From Thuidium tamariscinum (taxonomy: Eukaryota; Streptophyta; Bryopsida; Hypnales; Thuidiaceae): 64,000 bases of DNA. Below, one piece after another: positions 1 to 11,049 of the stretch (position 1 is the first letter of the stretch; each line of letters opens with the position of its first letter). Location: positions 22,320,001 through 22,384,000 of the forward strand of contig OX344751.2 of assembly GCA_947034885.2 (NCBI GenBank), written 5' to 3'. Under the pieces are notes generated by a model. That model was given only the letters and a program-made list of their open reading frames with translations. It ran no database searches and was not told the origin of the DNA. The position numbers and the translations under genes are program-made.

Positions 1-220
1 ATTGTTTTAAATGGATCATTATAATGTATTTTCAGCAATTTTTGACTAAATCTAGATTTATTAATTCAATAATTTGGATATTTTTAACTATGTTGCTATA
101 ATTTATGATTAGGAGATTATTGAGTTTTTATAAATCACTTAGTTGAGTTTTTCAGCTTGCCTATGTCTACTTTCTTTTAATACAAGCTGTTGCTAGAAAT
201 TTGATCAATTGATCTTGCTT

Positions 221-518
221 CCCGGGGAGGACACTTCTTGTATATTTGGGGGACCCACGTGCGGTGGTGGGGTATTTTTAGGGGGGCTATCAATTACTTG
301 TAATTATTACTTGGCAACATTAAAAGAGCCCCTATTTTACCATAAAGCGGAAAAATCAGCCATATTATCATCCCTATTTTATTTTTAAAACACTTTGCCT
401 TTTTAATGTCCCCTATTTTATATGTAAATTTCTTATAAATTTTACCTAAGATTATTTAAATGTACCCTATATTCCGCCGCACGTAGGTTATTAAAAAACG
501 GGAAGTGTCCTCCCCTAG
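221..518. mobile_element. hAT-like MITE, 298 bp
   Basis: Flanked by the identical 8-bp direct repeat TCTTGCTT (213-220 and 519-526), the duplication length typical of hAT. Ends are inverted repeats: CCCGGGGAGGACACTTC on the left against CTAGGGGAGGACACTTC on the right (reverse complement). A second inverted pair follows inside: ACCCACGTGCGGTGG at 253-267 and its near complement at 474-488. The interior repeats CCCTATTTTA at 330, 372 and 411, with a shorter version at 465, roughly 40-55 bp apart. There is no coding capacity, so it is non-autonomous. The hAT assignment rests on duplication length and end structure only. Confidence 0.8.
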
Positions 519-2718
519 TCTTGCTTGGGAAATTATATAGATACTTCAAATTGAATTAATAAAGCATGAGGTTCTTCATTTAGATTAAGGTTCTTCATTA
601 TGTATTTTCAGAATATATATTAGAGAATTTCCATAGTGATTCTATATAGCAACTCAAAAAAGGTAATATTGAAATAAAATATATATGTTCAAATTCAATG
701 TTCATGTAAAAAATGTGTATCATAGCTTCAAAGGTGGTAGTAATTAAAGAATGATATGAATGTGTTGAAGAATAATTTCACTTGACATCCAGTTCTATGT
801 ATGAAACCATTCACTGGACAAAAAAAACTAATGATAGTATGACAACTTCCTTCCATAGCAAGTCTGACAATCAAGTAGACAAACAAGTATGAAATGGGCC
901 TCAGGCCACTTTTGTTGGAGTAATTTTTCCTTCAAAAAGATAGAAAGCAATGGATATACAAGGAAAGGCTCAATCTATCCCTTAGAACTCCAGAACAGGC
1001 TAAAAATTAACAACTATTTTTAAGAGTCTTTAAGATCCTTGTCCCTATCCATACTCATCACATAAGTCGATAAATAGGTAATTGATCAATCACTATAAGA
1101 AATATAGGATAAAGCTCACTAAATTTAAGATGAACATGGATTTCAAAGGCCATTGCTTGGCTTGCTAAGACCAATTGTCATGAGAATATTTTGTGGAATC
1201 CAAAAATTTGTCAACCAAATTTGACATGTATCAAACATTAAGCGTAGGTTGGTGAGGGGTGCATTAGCATTGGTTTTTGGAAAAGGTAGTAATTCTAACT
1301 TTATCATGGTACCTTCATCCCATGTGGTCTAGAATCAATAAGCAACTACACTAGGAGAGTCTTTGGGTTGCAATTGCAAGTGTGTAAAGCAACTACTCCC
1401 CCATGCATAAAAAATTGTGTAGATTTGAATGTTCTCATAGCTAATTACAATTCTTATAAACCCTAGTGCAAGTGCTTTAAGCCTATTTGCAAAGGACACC
1501 TTTATGGAGATTCTTATCCTCTACACTAGCTCACTCTTTGAATTTAGTAGCAACTTAAAGATCCTCATGATAGAATTATTGTTACAAAGCCTCCTCCATT
1601 TGGATCTAAAGTCAACTAGCAACTAGACTACAAGTAACTTTATATCTAGGCATTGGTTTGCTTTTTGAATAAGGTAGTTGTTTAGACTTTCCAAGTTACT
1701 TATTTGTCTTTAGTCTACAATCTAAAAAACATTTGAGAGATTATTTGGCAAAATGTTTCCCTTATTCAATGAATGAAACTATTAAATTGAATTGTTTTAA
1801 ATGATGCAATTTTTAAGGAATAGAATTACAGCCTGAAGGTGAATATGGTTCTTTTACTATAGTTTATGTTAATCCTGTAGTGTCCGAGCACCTCAAATTT
1901 AGCCTCTCCAAATTGAAAGATTGACCTATTTGATGTGTTATAATCTTTTCAATATATGGTATACTCAAATCATTTGTCCATTTTCCTACAATTCTATGCA
2001 TGTCTCTACTACCAATTGGTATAGCCCATTTTTGTAGATCTTAAATGATAGTTTGATAGGAATGAGTTCAAAAGGGTTTAGATTTCAATGAATAAGCATT
2101 AGGCACTCAAAGGTTGAGATAGAATCTTAACAAGACAATTGCCCCTAAAATCATTTGCATAGGCCTTGTGTTATATTGGACATGTGATAGAAATTTAACA
2201 ATGATTCTTAGGCATTAGAAAATCCTTTTGAAAGCATGATGGAAGTCATGTGCCATTTTAAGAAGTCCAATGAGTTGATTAAGATTTCAAAATTGATGAT
2301 TGTGGGAAGCTATATTTATAATTAAGTGAATTCAACATCTATTTGGTGTGCAATATATCTATATCTAAACCTAAAATCAAAACATCATCCAATGAAGAAG
2401 TTAAATTGAAATAACTTTCTCCCCAAAAGTTCTTTTTGTAAAACAACAACCTCTACTATAATGAATCCTATCATTACCAAAAATGTTCTTGAGCTCTATT
2501 TTGTTTTCATTCTTCTACTATTACAATTTTTAGTACTATGCTTCTTTATCTTCTATGTAAAAATGCAGATTTCAAAATTTTGAAGGGACTAGTTTATGAA
2601 AAATAGCAAGCCTTGCCATCCGGAGAAGTGTTACACTTATTAATCATCAAATTATATAAATGAAATAAAAAATCATACAAAATTCTATAATTCTATGCTA
2701 AAAAACACTCATGTTTAG
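519..2718. other. AT-rich intergenic DNA, no gene seen
   Basis: No reading frame with recognisable protein similarity on either strand. I see no RNA gene, LTR or clear inverted repeat. It is probably old, diverged repeat DNA. Confidence 0.6.
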
Positions 2719-3643
2719 TTAACTCCTAAAGGACCAACGTGCCTTTTTTGGCAATGTAGCAATTTTAGGCAGGTACGTGTAGCTAGAGATGTCTATATTT
2801 TGGAACCAAACTTTAATAGAAGGTGTGGATGAGGAGTATCTTCAAAACCCAACAATTTTCATGACTTTTGACTACTTGGTTGAAAAGTTATCGCATAAAA
2901 TGTTGTTTGTTTCTCAACTCGGGCAGATAAAAAAAAATCACTTTTCTTGGAAATAAAAATTTGAAATTGGTTTTATAGATTTATATATACATGGGAAGCT
3001 TGGAATCATTCCATTTGGATTAGTGAGTCAAAAGTTATGAAGAATTTTAGTTTGCGGGTAGTTATGGATTCCCTTCTCTAAAATAAACTTTGAAGTCCTC
3101 TATATTACTCAATTTTCAATATTTTTGAAAAAAATTAAAAACATTGGGTGTAGGTTGTTTATTACAACATTTGAACCATTGGGATTGGCATTTTTCAATT
3201 CAATAAATAAATTGTTACCATTTTTGTATTTTGAATCATTCTCTACTTCTTTCTATTTACTATTTTTTTTTGTACATGTTGTACAATTCCAAATGATATG
3301 AAAATTTTCAAGCATGTAGCCAACTTGAATTGGAGAATGAATCCAAAGAGTTGCAACCATTTTGGACATTTTTTCATACAAATGTGGCCTTTTGAAGTGC
3401 AGCTGCCCGGATTTTCGTAGTGGAAAAAAAATGATTTTTGTAACTTCAAACACTAATATCTTGCAATCTACATGGTGGAAATTTCTGAAATTTTTTCTAC
3501 ATCTTCCCAAACTAGTGCACTAAAATTTCCTATGGTTACATATGTCAAAAAATGTTTTTTTTTCTGAAATTTGGTAGCTATCCTAGAAATGACAGTTTTG
3601 GAGCAGTTTGGTGGAAACATAGTTGTGGTCCTTTAGGGGTTAA
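2719..3643. mobile_element. TTAA-flanked non-autonomous DNA transposon, copy A
   Basis: Starts TTAACTCCTAAAGGACCA and ends with the complement of TTAACCCCTAAAGGACCA, so TTAA lies at both edges and 14-bp inverted repeats lie inside. Length is about 925 bp. The interior is AT-rich; the short frames at 3243-3510 are not recognisable proteins. Its right half matches 61010-61240 of copy D (the stretch with ATCTTGCAATCTACATGGTGG). Copies B, C and D share the end sequence. No transposase is present. Confidence 0.75.
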
Positions 3644-4605
3644 AGAAAAATGAAACTATTTTTTCAATTTGAATTTCTAGAAAATAATTAAAACCTTTTT
3701 ATACTTTAAAAAAAAATCGAATAATGTTTACAACATGTTGAATCTATATCTATTTTTACAACAAATTGATTTAAATGTAATCTAATGAGACAAAGATTAT
3801 ATGCAAGAAAATTCATACTCTCTCTATTTCTCTATTAACTTTTTATTTAATTCATTTTCAATTTCAAGACTAAAGCTAATATGAAATAGTTTTGAAAGAA
3901 GGTTTTAGAATCCTAAGTATTTGCAATGTAATTTTTTTTTCTAATTAAAAATATACAGAGAGAGAGAGAATTAATTGTATATACATTAAAATTCTATTAA
4001 GTGAATTTACATGCTTTTAACTTTGTAAAAATTCATCACAAAAATTGCTTCAAAATTAACATTTATGCAATAATTTATCTAAGTGCATAATAGTAACGTG
4101 TATAAAAAAATAAAATTCTAGTCTCAAAGCCATTGGAGTGTACAAAATATGAAAGCATCCTACAATTTTTGGTGCCTAAATCACCTCAATTTAGCAAAAA
4201 TCATGACATGACTATTTTTGAATTTTGTTTATGCTTTCATGTAACTATCCTCTCATCCACAATGCATTAGGTTGATAGCCATTTACACTCCTTTGCTTTC
4301 ATCTATGATATGTTAAAGATCGAAAGTTGTTTGAAGTTTGTCATACATGGTTAACTATAAAGACATGTAGTATATGGTATATAATGGCACAATTAGGATG
4401 ACATACTTTATATCAAAGAATACACAAATTGTGTACATTCTAGCAAGGAAGTGCTAGTTTATGAGTATAGAGTCAATGAATCCAAAAGCTTCAATTTTTA
4501 TACTATAGACAACTTTTGTAGTTATAGATGTCTATGCTATAGGTATCTATCTTATAGACTCTTCCATGTTACAATACACCTATATTATAGGTGCTTGTAT
4601 CATAA
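3644..4605. other. AT-rich intergenic DNA
   Basis: No gene seen. There is a short GA microsatellite near 3956-3970. From about 4430 the sequence is a diverged partner, in inverted orientation, of the DNA near 5580-5850. Confidence 0.5.
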
Positions 4606-4963
4606 CACTAGAAGAAAACTGTACTATTCATTCCCAAAATTGCGTTGAACTTGTGAAATCCGCGTTTTACTTAACCAAGACTGCGTTGGAACTGCGTTGG
4701 ATTCAACAGAACCTGTGGGGTGGATTGTGTTGAGTTGTCCCTCTATAATGCAAAATTTTGCGTTTCCACATTTCAACATAAAATTGAACAAGTAAAACGC
4801 AAAATTCAATAGTAAAACTCAGAATGCAACAAGTAAAATGCAGAATTTCATGTTAGAATGAAAAATTCTGCATAACAAAGCAAGACTTCAACACAATCCA
4901 CTCCACACGTTTCGGTTGACTACAACGCAGTTTTGTCAAATACAACGCAGTTTTCTTCTAGTG
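4606..4963. mobile_element. CACTA-type foldback MITE (CACTAGAAGAAA family), copy 1, 358 bp
   Basis: Begins CACTAGAAGAAAACTG and ends with its exact complement CAGTTTTCTTCTAGTG, flanked by TAA on both sides. A 3-bp duplication and CACTA ends are hallmarks of CACTA/EnSpm elements. The interior repeats GCGTTG and TAAAACGC-like words in opposite orientations. The insertion is confirmed by an uninterrupted relative, in inverted orientation, near 5679-5730. It has no coding capacity. Confidence 0.88.
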
Positions 4964-5659
4964 TAAACACCTTCAAATGGTTGTAAATACATCCCTACAA
5001 CTAGGTCCAAGGCTTATAGGCTCATGTTTGTGTACTCATACATTAGCATTGTTGTTCTATAGCACAAGGATTCCAAAAGCCATCACTATGGATAGGCACA
5101 TATATCTTCAACATGCTTGTTTTTGAAGTTTTTTGGGATATGATGTAACCTTTCAATTTTTAAGCAACCCAAAATGGATTGCTTCATTTTTTAGAAATCT
5201 ATTCTATAATTAGGAATATAAAGAGTTACTTGTATTTGGTCTCATTTAAAAATAAATAAAGTTAGCTGTAAAATAGTGTATTTGGATTTAAATGGAGATT
5301 CACTATTGAATTTACAAAAAATTTCAAAGCATAGGTGGTTTGGGGTAAAGAGTTATTGGATAGGCAACTCTAGACAATGAAGTAAAGGCATGTGGTGTTT
5401 ACCTCTTTGTATGAAAATTACATATCATGTAATAATTTTTTAACCATAAGGTCAAAAGTCATGAAAATTGTTAGGCCTAAAAGCTACTCCTTGGGCACAT
5501 GTTGTATGAAAATTTCAAAAAATAAAAATAAAATTTTTATTCACACTAAGTTGCTTCTTGCCTAAAATCACTATATTGCTAAAGAAACTTGCATCTTAGT
5601 TCTTTAGGCAATGGTGCTAGTATGTGAGCATGTGAACATGTGAGCCTTGAATATATATA

Positions 5660-5800
5660 TATATAAAAGTAGATACCATGCAACCATTGAAGGTGTTTAT
5701 AACATAAACACCTAGAATATAGGTATTTATAGCATATATGTACTATTATCATAGAAGGTTACTATAATATAAAGACTTATATCATAGGTATATAGTCTTC
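5660..5800 (-). repeat. Inverted relative of 4560-5000 without the MITE (empty site)
   Basis: Read on the minus strand, this stretch gives ACCTATATTCTAGGTGTTTA, then TTATAAACACCTTCAATGG. This matches the two flanks of the MITE at 4606-4963 joined with a single TAA. The pair shows that the older host repeat exists twice here in opposite orientation and that the MITE entered one copy later. Confidence 0.75.
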
Positions 5801-7250
5801 TAGACTCATGGGCTCACACTTTCAAGCTCACATAATAGCAACCCTCATCCTATAAGGGTTAAGATATTGAAAATAGAAAATATTTCATTCAAGTAAATAC
5901 ACATTATACTAGCCTTCAATAGTGATCATCAACCTAATAGTTATGGTAGAGGTACCTAATTACCTATTGTTGTCCCTCCCTCCATTAATAACAAATAGGG
6001 TACCTATTCTAAAGAAGATTGGAATTAATTTTCGTTTTCTTGTTGGAATATGTGTCTTTGTACTTTTCCAAGGTTTAGACCAATAAGTTAATGACATATA
6101 AGTGAGCCTAAATGTAGGAAGTAATTAGTGAAAAATTATTCTTGAATGATTGAAATTGGATGACTGTAGATGTTGCTTAGAGGTCAAGCCCAACTTTTGC
6201 CTTCCAAAATTCACAGTAATTTCAATTCAAGAGATAAAATTACCAAATGTTTGCAATCTCCATTATTTTTGTCAATGCATCTCTGAAAATATTTTTTTTG
6301 CCTTACACTACCCTAGATTATATCCAAATGTGCTTATTTTATCGGTCATGGGTACTTCTACCATATGTATAAAATTTATTGAAAGTTATAATTAAAAAAA
6401 TTCAACAAATGTTGCTCTTTCACCAAAACAAATCTCTTTGCATGCCTAGGTAAACTAAATTAATCCTAAAGTGCTCAGACATTCAATTTCTAAATGATGT
6501 TTAGGTTGTACTTGTAATTGAATTTAGAAGGAATTCTAAATTTTTCTTTCCAAATTTTTTAGTAAAATATTGTTGATAGCATTGATGAATCTAACCATAT
6601 GGATAGAATCTAAAACCCAAACTCTACAACTTTTATTTGCATCTCAATTCCAAAATATTCTTCCAAATAGTACTTTATGATGATTTTTCCAAAATCATCA
6701 ATCTTTGAGATGAGTCTAGATGCTTAGGAATTATACCTAAAATTGTTTGAAAACACTTGACCATGGTTCCCACTATTAACTGTGACGTTTATTATTGGGT
6801 CCTGTTCAATGTCAAAAGAGGATTATAGATTCTCTTTTTTCTAAGTTCCACACTTCGACCTTAAGATTGCATGAACATGAGGTGTGCATGTAGAAGCAAG
6901 AATATGCATGGTTCGGTTAGAGAAACGGGTCACAACGACAATGAAGTGCAGTTACTATACAATGATTTCCCAAATATCACTTCCAACAAATAGGAAAAAA
7001 TGCTTAAAGTCATCCATGGCACTGAACACATACGAGCGTTGGCCATAATGGTGGCTTGAATAGAATCTTGAAGCACTTCTGCACTTCAGAGTTCGTCAAA
7101 TGCATCGTACAAGCTCAGAGAAAACAATCGGGGATAATAAAAGCTAAAAAATCCTTGAATCCAAGGAGCAGGACTGGGTCTAAATCTCAAGCGTAAACCA
7201 CCGAGTCAATGAGATGATGCTAATACCCTAAGGAGAACGTAACCGTAAAC
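5801..7250. other. AT-rich intergenic DNA, then 3' flank of the desaturase gene
   Basis: No gene recognised. The 81-codon frame near 6150-6395 has no family signature. From about 6780 base composition rises toward gene-like values, probably because this is the 3' region of the minus-strand desaturase gene. Confidence 0.5.
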
Positions 7251-7255
7251 TCTGA

Positions 7256-7337
7256 ACCAAAGAATTGCTTCGCCTGTTGGTTCTCTCTAAGCTCTTGGAG
7301 TTCACTGCTTCCCAGACGAGGCTTTCAGAAAGAGATG
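7256..7337 (-). repeat. Tandem duplicate of the desaturase 3' end
   Basis: About 80 bp here repeat the last coding bases and stop region of the adjacent desaturase gene (copy at about 7375-7456), offset by about 119 bp. Read on the minus strand the extra copy still encodes SLSESLVWEAVNSK, against SLSESLLWEAVNSK in the gene, but it has no stop at the matching site. Two CCCTAAA words lie between the copies (about 7348-7361). It lies downstream of the gene's stop codon, in the probable 3' UTR. Confidence 0.85.
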
Positions 7338-7405
7338 GTGTCAAGACCCTAAACCCTAAACCCTGCAACCCTGCACCAAAGAATAGCTTCGCCTACTGGT
7401 TTCTC

Positions 7406-8797
7406 TTAGCCCTTGGAGTTCACAGCTTCCCACAAGAGGCTTTCAGAGAGAGCCGGGGCAGGTTTCGAGAAATCCCGCGCTTGCAAAGCCGCTGTTCTCA
7501 GAGTCCGGATGATCATCCGATTGGCCTCCCAGAAGCTCACCGATTCATATGGCAACCCATACTTCTCACAGAAAGGTCTGACGAACTTCACCACCTTCCG
7601 GAGGTTATGCCGTGGCAACGTGGGGAACAGATGGTGCTCAATCTGGAACTGGAGACCCCCGTGAAACCAATCCATATACGCTGGTGTGGAGAGGTTCAGA
7701 GTGCCCCGTGCCTGGGACTGAACCCACGCCTTGCTCTTCGGTTGCCCTTGGTACACTGGGGACGAAAAATGGTTCAAACAAAACTGCACATGCTGCACTC
7801 CCGTCACGGCAAAGCTGACAAGCACAAACAAAAGCCTCTCCAGTGGAGACGACAAATATGACAAGAGCGTGAAGAACCAGAGGTAGAAGAAACCTAAGGC
7901 TCCCAATTCCAGCCACCTGTCTGGTACGTCCTTCTTTGATGTCAACACCAGAATTGACTGCACAAAGAGATTCACTCGCGCCACCGCCATAATGGGATAG
8001 AACGTCCAGTGCTGGTAGGCGATGAGATACCGTGCTATACCATCAAATGGCATAATTCTGTCATAGAAGTAGGAGTAGAGATTTGAGAAGAGTTCTGATG
8101 TCACTGCAAACAGAGGGATATACTGCAAATCTGGATCGTACTCTATACTATTGCAAGCAATGTGATGTGCATTGTGGTTTCGTTTCCACCATCCCATGCT
8201 GATCCCTGACAAACAGTCTCCAATTGCAATAGCGAACCATCTGTCGAAGGTACGGTTTTTCGTCATTCCACAGTGACCTGTATCATGCCCCATCCAGCCG
8301 GTTTGATTCCACACAATGCCCAACATGGCTGCACTCAGCATGTGAACCACGAAGCTATGTGAGTACAAAACGCCCAGCACTGAAAGGAGAAGTAATGGCA
8401 CTACCCAGCAGGCGTACAAAGCGTAAACCTCCAGTGGGTTTTTGTAAAGCCCTGCTTGCTTAAACTCCCTGAGAAGCCGCCTGTGCTCTGCGGCAATAGG
8501 GGGGACTTCATAGTCGGAGAGTTTGCCAATAAGGAACTTAGGTAGGAGACTCCTTGCTGTGCCGGGATGAAATGCTAAAAATGCGTCTGTCACGTCCTGG
8601 CCTGCGAGATGGAGTAGCGGAATCTCGCCACCTGGATGGTTTTTGAGCCATTTTGTAACATTGTACACTTTGCCCTCAATGGAAACCCAGAGGTCGCCAG
8701 CCTTGTTGTGTTGAGAAAGTTCTTCACTGCTAATGCTCAGCAGTGAGTCTAGATATTGCGGTGATGCACCAAGCTCATCGGCCCCTAGCGATCCCAT
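7406..8797 (-). CDS. SLD: Sphingolipid delta-8 desaturase (cytochrome b5 fusion)
   Basis: Membrane enzyme of the endoplasmic reticulum that puts the delta-8 double bond into the long-chain base of plant sphingolipids, using its own cytochrome b5 domain as electron donor. The frame is single-exon. An upstream in-frame TTG would lengthen it, but the first ATG is at 8797 in the strong context ACCATGG, giving 463 residues. Counted from that ATG, the b5 domain is at about 20-100 with heme ligands in HPGG (about 54) and FHPG (about 77). The three histidine boxes are HDTGH (about 171-175), HNAHH (about 208-212) and QIEHH (about 385-389); the Q in the last box is typical of front-end desaturases. Hydrophobic segments lie between the boxes. 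The C-terminus ends WEAVNSKG, close to the plant SLD ending. Length and motif order fit plant SLD proteins throughout, so this looks intact. Confidence 0.93.
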   Translation of the reverse strand: MGSLGADELGASPQYLDSLLSISSEELSQHNKAGDLWVSIEGKVYNVTKWLKNHPGGEIPLLHLAGQDVTDAFLAFHPGTARSLLPKFLIGKLSDYEVPPIAAEHRRLLREFKQAGLYKNPLEVYALYACWVVPLLLLSVLGVLYSHSFVVHMLSAAMLGIVWNQTGWMGHDTGHCGMTKNRTFDRWFAIAIGDCLSGISMGWWKRNHNAHHIACNSIEYDPDLQYIPLFAVTSELFSNLYSYFYDRIMPFDGIARYLIAYQHWTFYPIMAVARVNLFVQSILVLTSKKDVPDRWLELGALGFFYLWFFTLLSYLSSPLERLLFVLVSFAVTGVQHVQFCLNHFSSPVYQGQPKSKAWVQSQARGTLNLSTPAYMDWFHGGLQFQIEHHLFPTLPRHNLRKVVKFVRPFCEKYGLPYESVSFWEANRMIIRTLRTAALQARDFSKPAPALSESLLWEAVNSKG

Positions 8798-8859
8798 GGT
8801 GTGAACGCTAACCAAGTGGAGAGAGAGTGTTCACATCACCTCATTGTTGAATACTACAA

Positions 8860-9271
8860 CTGCAAGAGAGACAGATAAAAAAAAGAATTTAGAATTTTCG
8901 CAAGCCAGGTTTCACTGCAACAACTGCACCAAAACTGCGCGTTACAAATGACTGAGAGGCCCCAAAAGAAAATCCGTCCAACATCACCTTCTCTGGAATC
9001 GGTGGCTAGGAACCAATGTGATTGACTCACGACCACAAAATGTTGCGAAACTAAAACTCCTTCGAATAGATCACAGTCCAAGGCAATGCTAACAAACCAG
9101 AGCAACATCGTACCGTGAAACCCTACTAAGTCTGCGCTCTCCCAGCACAACCCTAATCTTCTCGAGCAGACGGAGCAGACGAGTAAGAGTAAGGAACTCG
9201 GCAGGAAAAACGAAGCAATCACTAGCAATCTTCAGCGACAAACTCAGCAAATCACGATCACGCGAACTCAC
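8860..9271 (-). other. Probable 5' UTR intron of the desaturase gene
   Basis: On the minus strand a strong donor GAGGAG|GTGAGT is encoded at 9271 and a pyrimidine-rich acceptor CTCTCTTGCAG ends at 8860, about 60 bp before the start codon. Short frames inside lack similarity to known proteins. This is inferred from splice signals only. Confidence 0.5.
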
Positions 9272-9917
9272 CTCCTCGGCGCGGCGATGGACAATCCAAC
9301 ATGCATAAAATTCATTGGAACCCAGGAAGATTGTATCTGCACATTGACGCCCGAACCCTAACTCTAAATTCTTCTTGTTATCTTGCCTGCCACATTTGGC
9401 CCAATTGCTCGTTGTAGCCTCCATCAAAATGTATTGCAACGGAAACCACCAGTGACACCCATATTAGGAAACAGCGGACTCATCAACTACAGGTTTCATC
9501 TACATTTCACTGTAAGATGCGCACCCACTACCAATCACTGCCCCATGCAGTCAGTAGGCTGCCTGAAATTCAGGAGAGTGTGACATTCATTTCTTTTTTT
9601 CTTTTTTTAACAATGGAAGTGCATACCATTAGGGGTGACTTAGTCACAGCTCCTGCAAGAACCGGATTTCTTTGAAGTCAGAGAAATCATTGAGAGAAAA
9701 GTGGAGTCAATTGTTCCTTGTTCCTTGTGAAGGAGGTGTGACACCCTTTTATGCCATCCAGAGTGATTCTCCAAGAATTTTTGACCTACAAAGTTGGGTG
9801 GGAGCTCCACTATTTGCGCCTGGCCAAGCACTTCGAGAAAGTCCATGAGAAATTTTTAGAAATGCCTTTTCTTCACCCGCAACGGAGAAGAAACGACACT
9901 CCAATTTCTCTGAGAAT
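9272..9917. other. Desaturase promoter side and unassigned DNA
   Basis: Contains AACCCTAA-like (telo-box) words near 9353, where transcription of the minus-strand gene probably begins. 9600-9917 is less AT-rich and has a weak coding look, possibly a decayed retroelement fragment split by the next element, but I could not assign it. Confidence 0.35.
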
Positions 9918-10848
9918 TTAACCCCTAAAGGACCAAGCCTTGTTTTCTGCCCAAAAACACTAAAAACTGCCAATTCTATAGCAAAGAGTAAAAAAACATT
10001 TTAATTGATTTTTTTTCACATCTAACCGTAGGATCTTATACCTCACTAGTCTAAGATAGTGTGGAAAAAAATTCAGAATTTTTGACCACACAAATTGCAA
10101 GATACTCGCATTTAAAGTGGGAAAAACAAGTTTTTCAACACATTGCGGGACTGGATATTTTTGACTTTGAACATTTTTAACTTAAAAATTTTGCACTAAA
10201 GAGTTCTGAGCTTTAATTATTTCTAGTGCGAAATTGAGTTGAGAATCTAGGAAAAAAAAGAAATTCAAAAAAACTTAATTTTCATTCTTGAAAAAATTGT
10301 TAAGTAGAAGTAGGTATGAAATAGAAGGAAATCTAAAATATTAATATCTTTGAAATGGAATTAAAATGCACTAATCCTAATGGTGAGATTGTTCTAGCAA
10401 GTAAACTAAACCATGAAAAATTTGTTTTTTTGAAAAATTGCAAAAATTGCATCTAGAAATGAATCCTACAAGTTATTTTTTTCAAGAAAATGCTCTAATT
10501 GCCCGAAAAACAAGAATGTCCATAACTTTCTCATAACATATCCAAATAAAATGAATCAAAGCTTCCTAGATAGGCAAAAATATAATCTATAAGAAAAAAA
10601 ATTCAAAAAAAAAAAATTCAAAGTTTTTCTTTGCTGCCCAAACTGCCCGCCGTCCCTTGTTTTGAAGTTATTTGGGCATAACTTTTGTTCCCGGGCACCG
10701 ATTGAAAAAAAATAATAACCCCATGAAGATATTAAATTTTCCTATCTCCAAAAAAAGTTTCAAAAAATTAGGACAAAAATTCAGCCCACAGGTACCTGCC
10801 CAAAATTGCATTTGTCCCCCGAAGGGACAATGGTCCTTTAGGGGTTAA
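9918..10848. mobile_element. TTAA-flanked non-autonomous DNA transposon, copy B
   Basis: Edges are TTAACCCCTAAAGGACCA and its complement TGGTCCTTTAGGGGTTAA, a perfect 18-bp match including TTAA. Length is 931 bp. Its interior is homologous to copy C (both carry ATCTAACCGTAGGATCTT near the left end and CCCGCCG-like and TGTCCCCC words near the right end). There is no reading frame of note and no transposase. Confidence 0.85.
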
Positions 10849-11049
10849 GTTCCCCCTTCTATTGATGATGCACCAACACAAGCCACATGCTCATTCTTAG
10901 AGAATGCAGAGGGCTTCAGAGGTGTTGTGACAACCCCTATTTGGTAGCCTTCTTGAAGGTTGCCTTCGCCTCTCGTGAGCCCTTATCAATGAAATTCATC
11001 CTGCTTTTCTAGTGGATACTTAGCAAAGAAGGTAGGAAGGTAAGAATGA

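Noticed and set aside
7348-7361. Interstitial telomere
   Set aside because: Only two CCCTAAA words occur, too few for a telomere scar, though they lie exactly between the duplicated desaturase ends.
7265-7861. 198-codon plus-strand frame across the desaturase 3' end
   Set aside because: It is the antisense shadow of the desaturase coding sequence and has no family signature.
7406-8815. Desaturase start at 8815 and exonuclease start at 43631
   Set aside because: Both positions are TTG, not ATG. The first in-frame ATGs are at 8797 and 43601.
9600-9917. Chromodomain-like end of a gypsy polyprotein
   Set aside because: A frame reading FLTYKVGWELHYLRLAKHFEK has a faint resemblance, but key residues of a chromodomain are not visible. 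Left unassigned.
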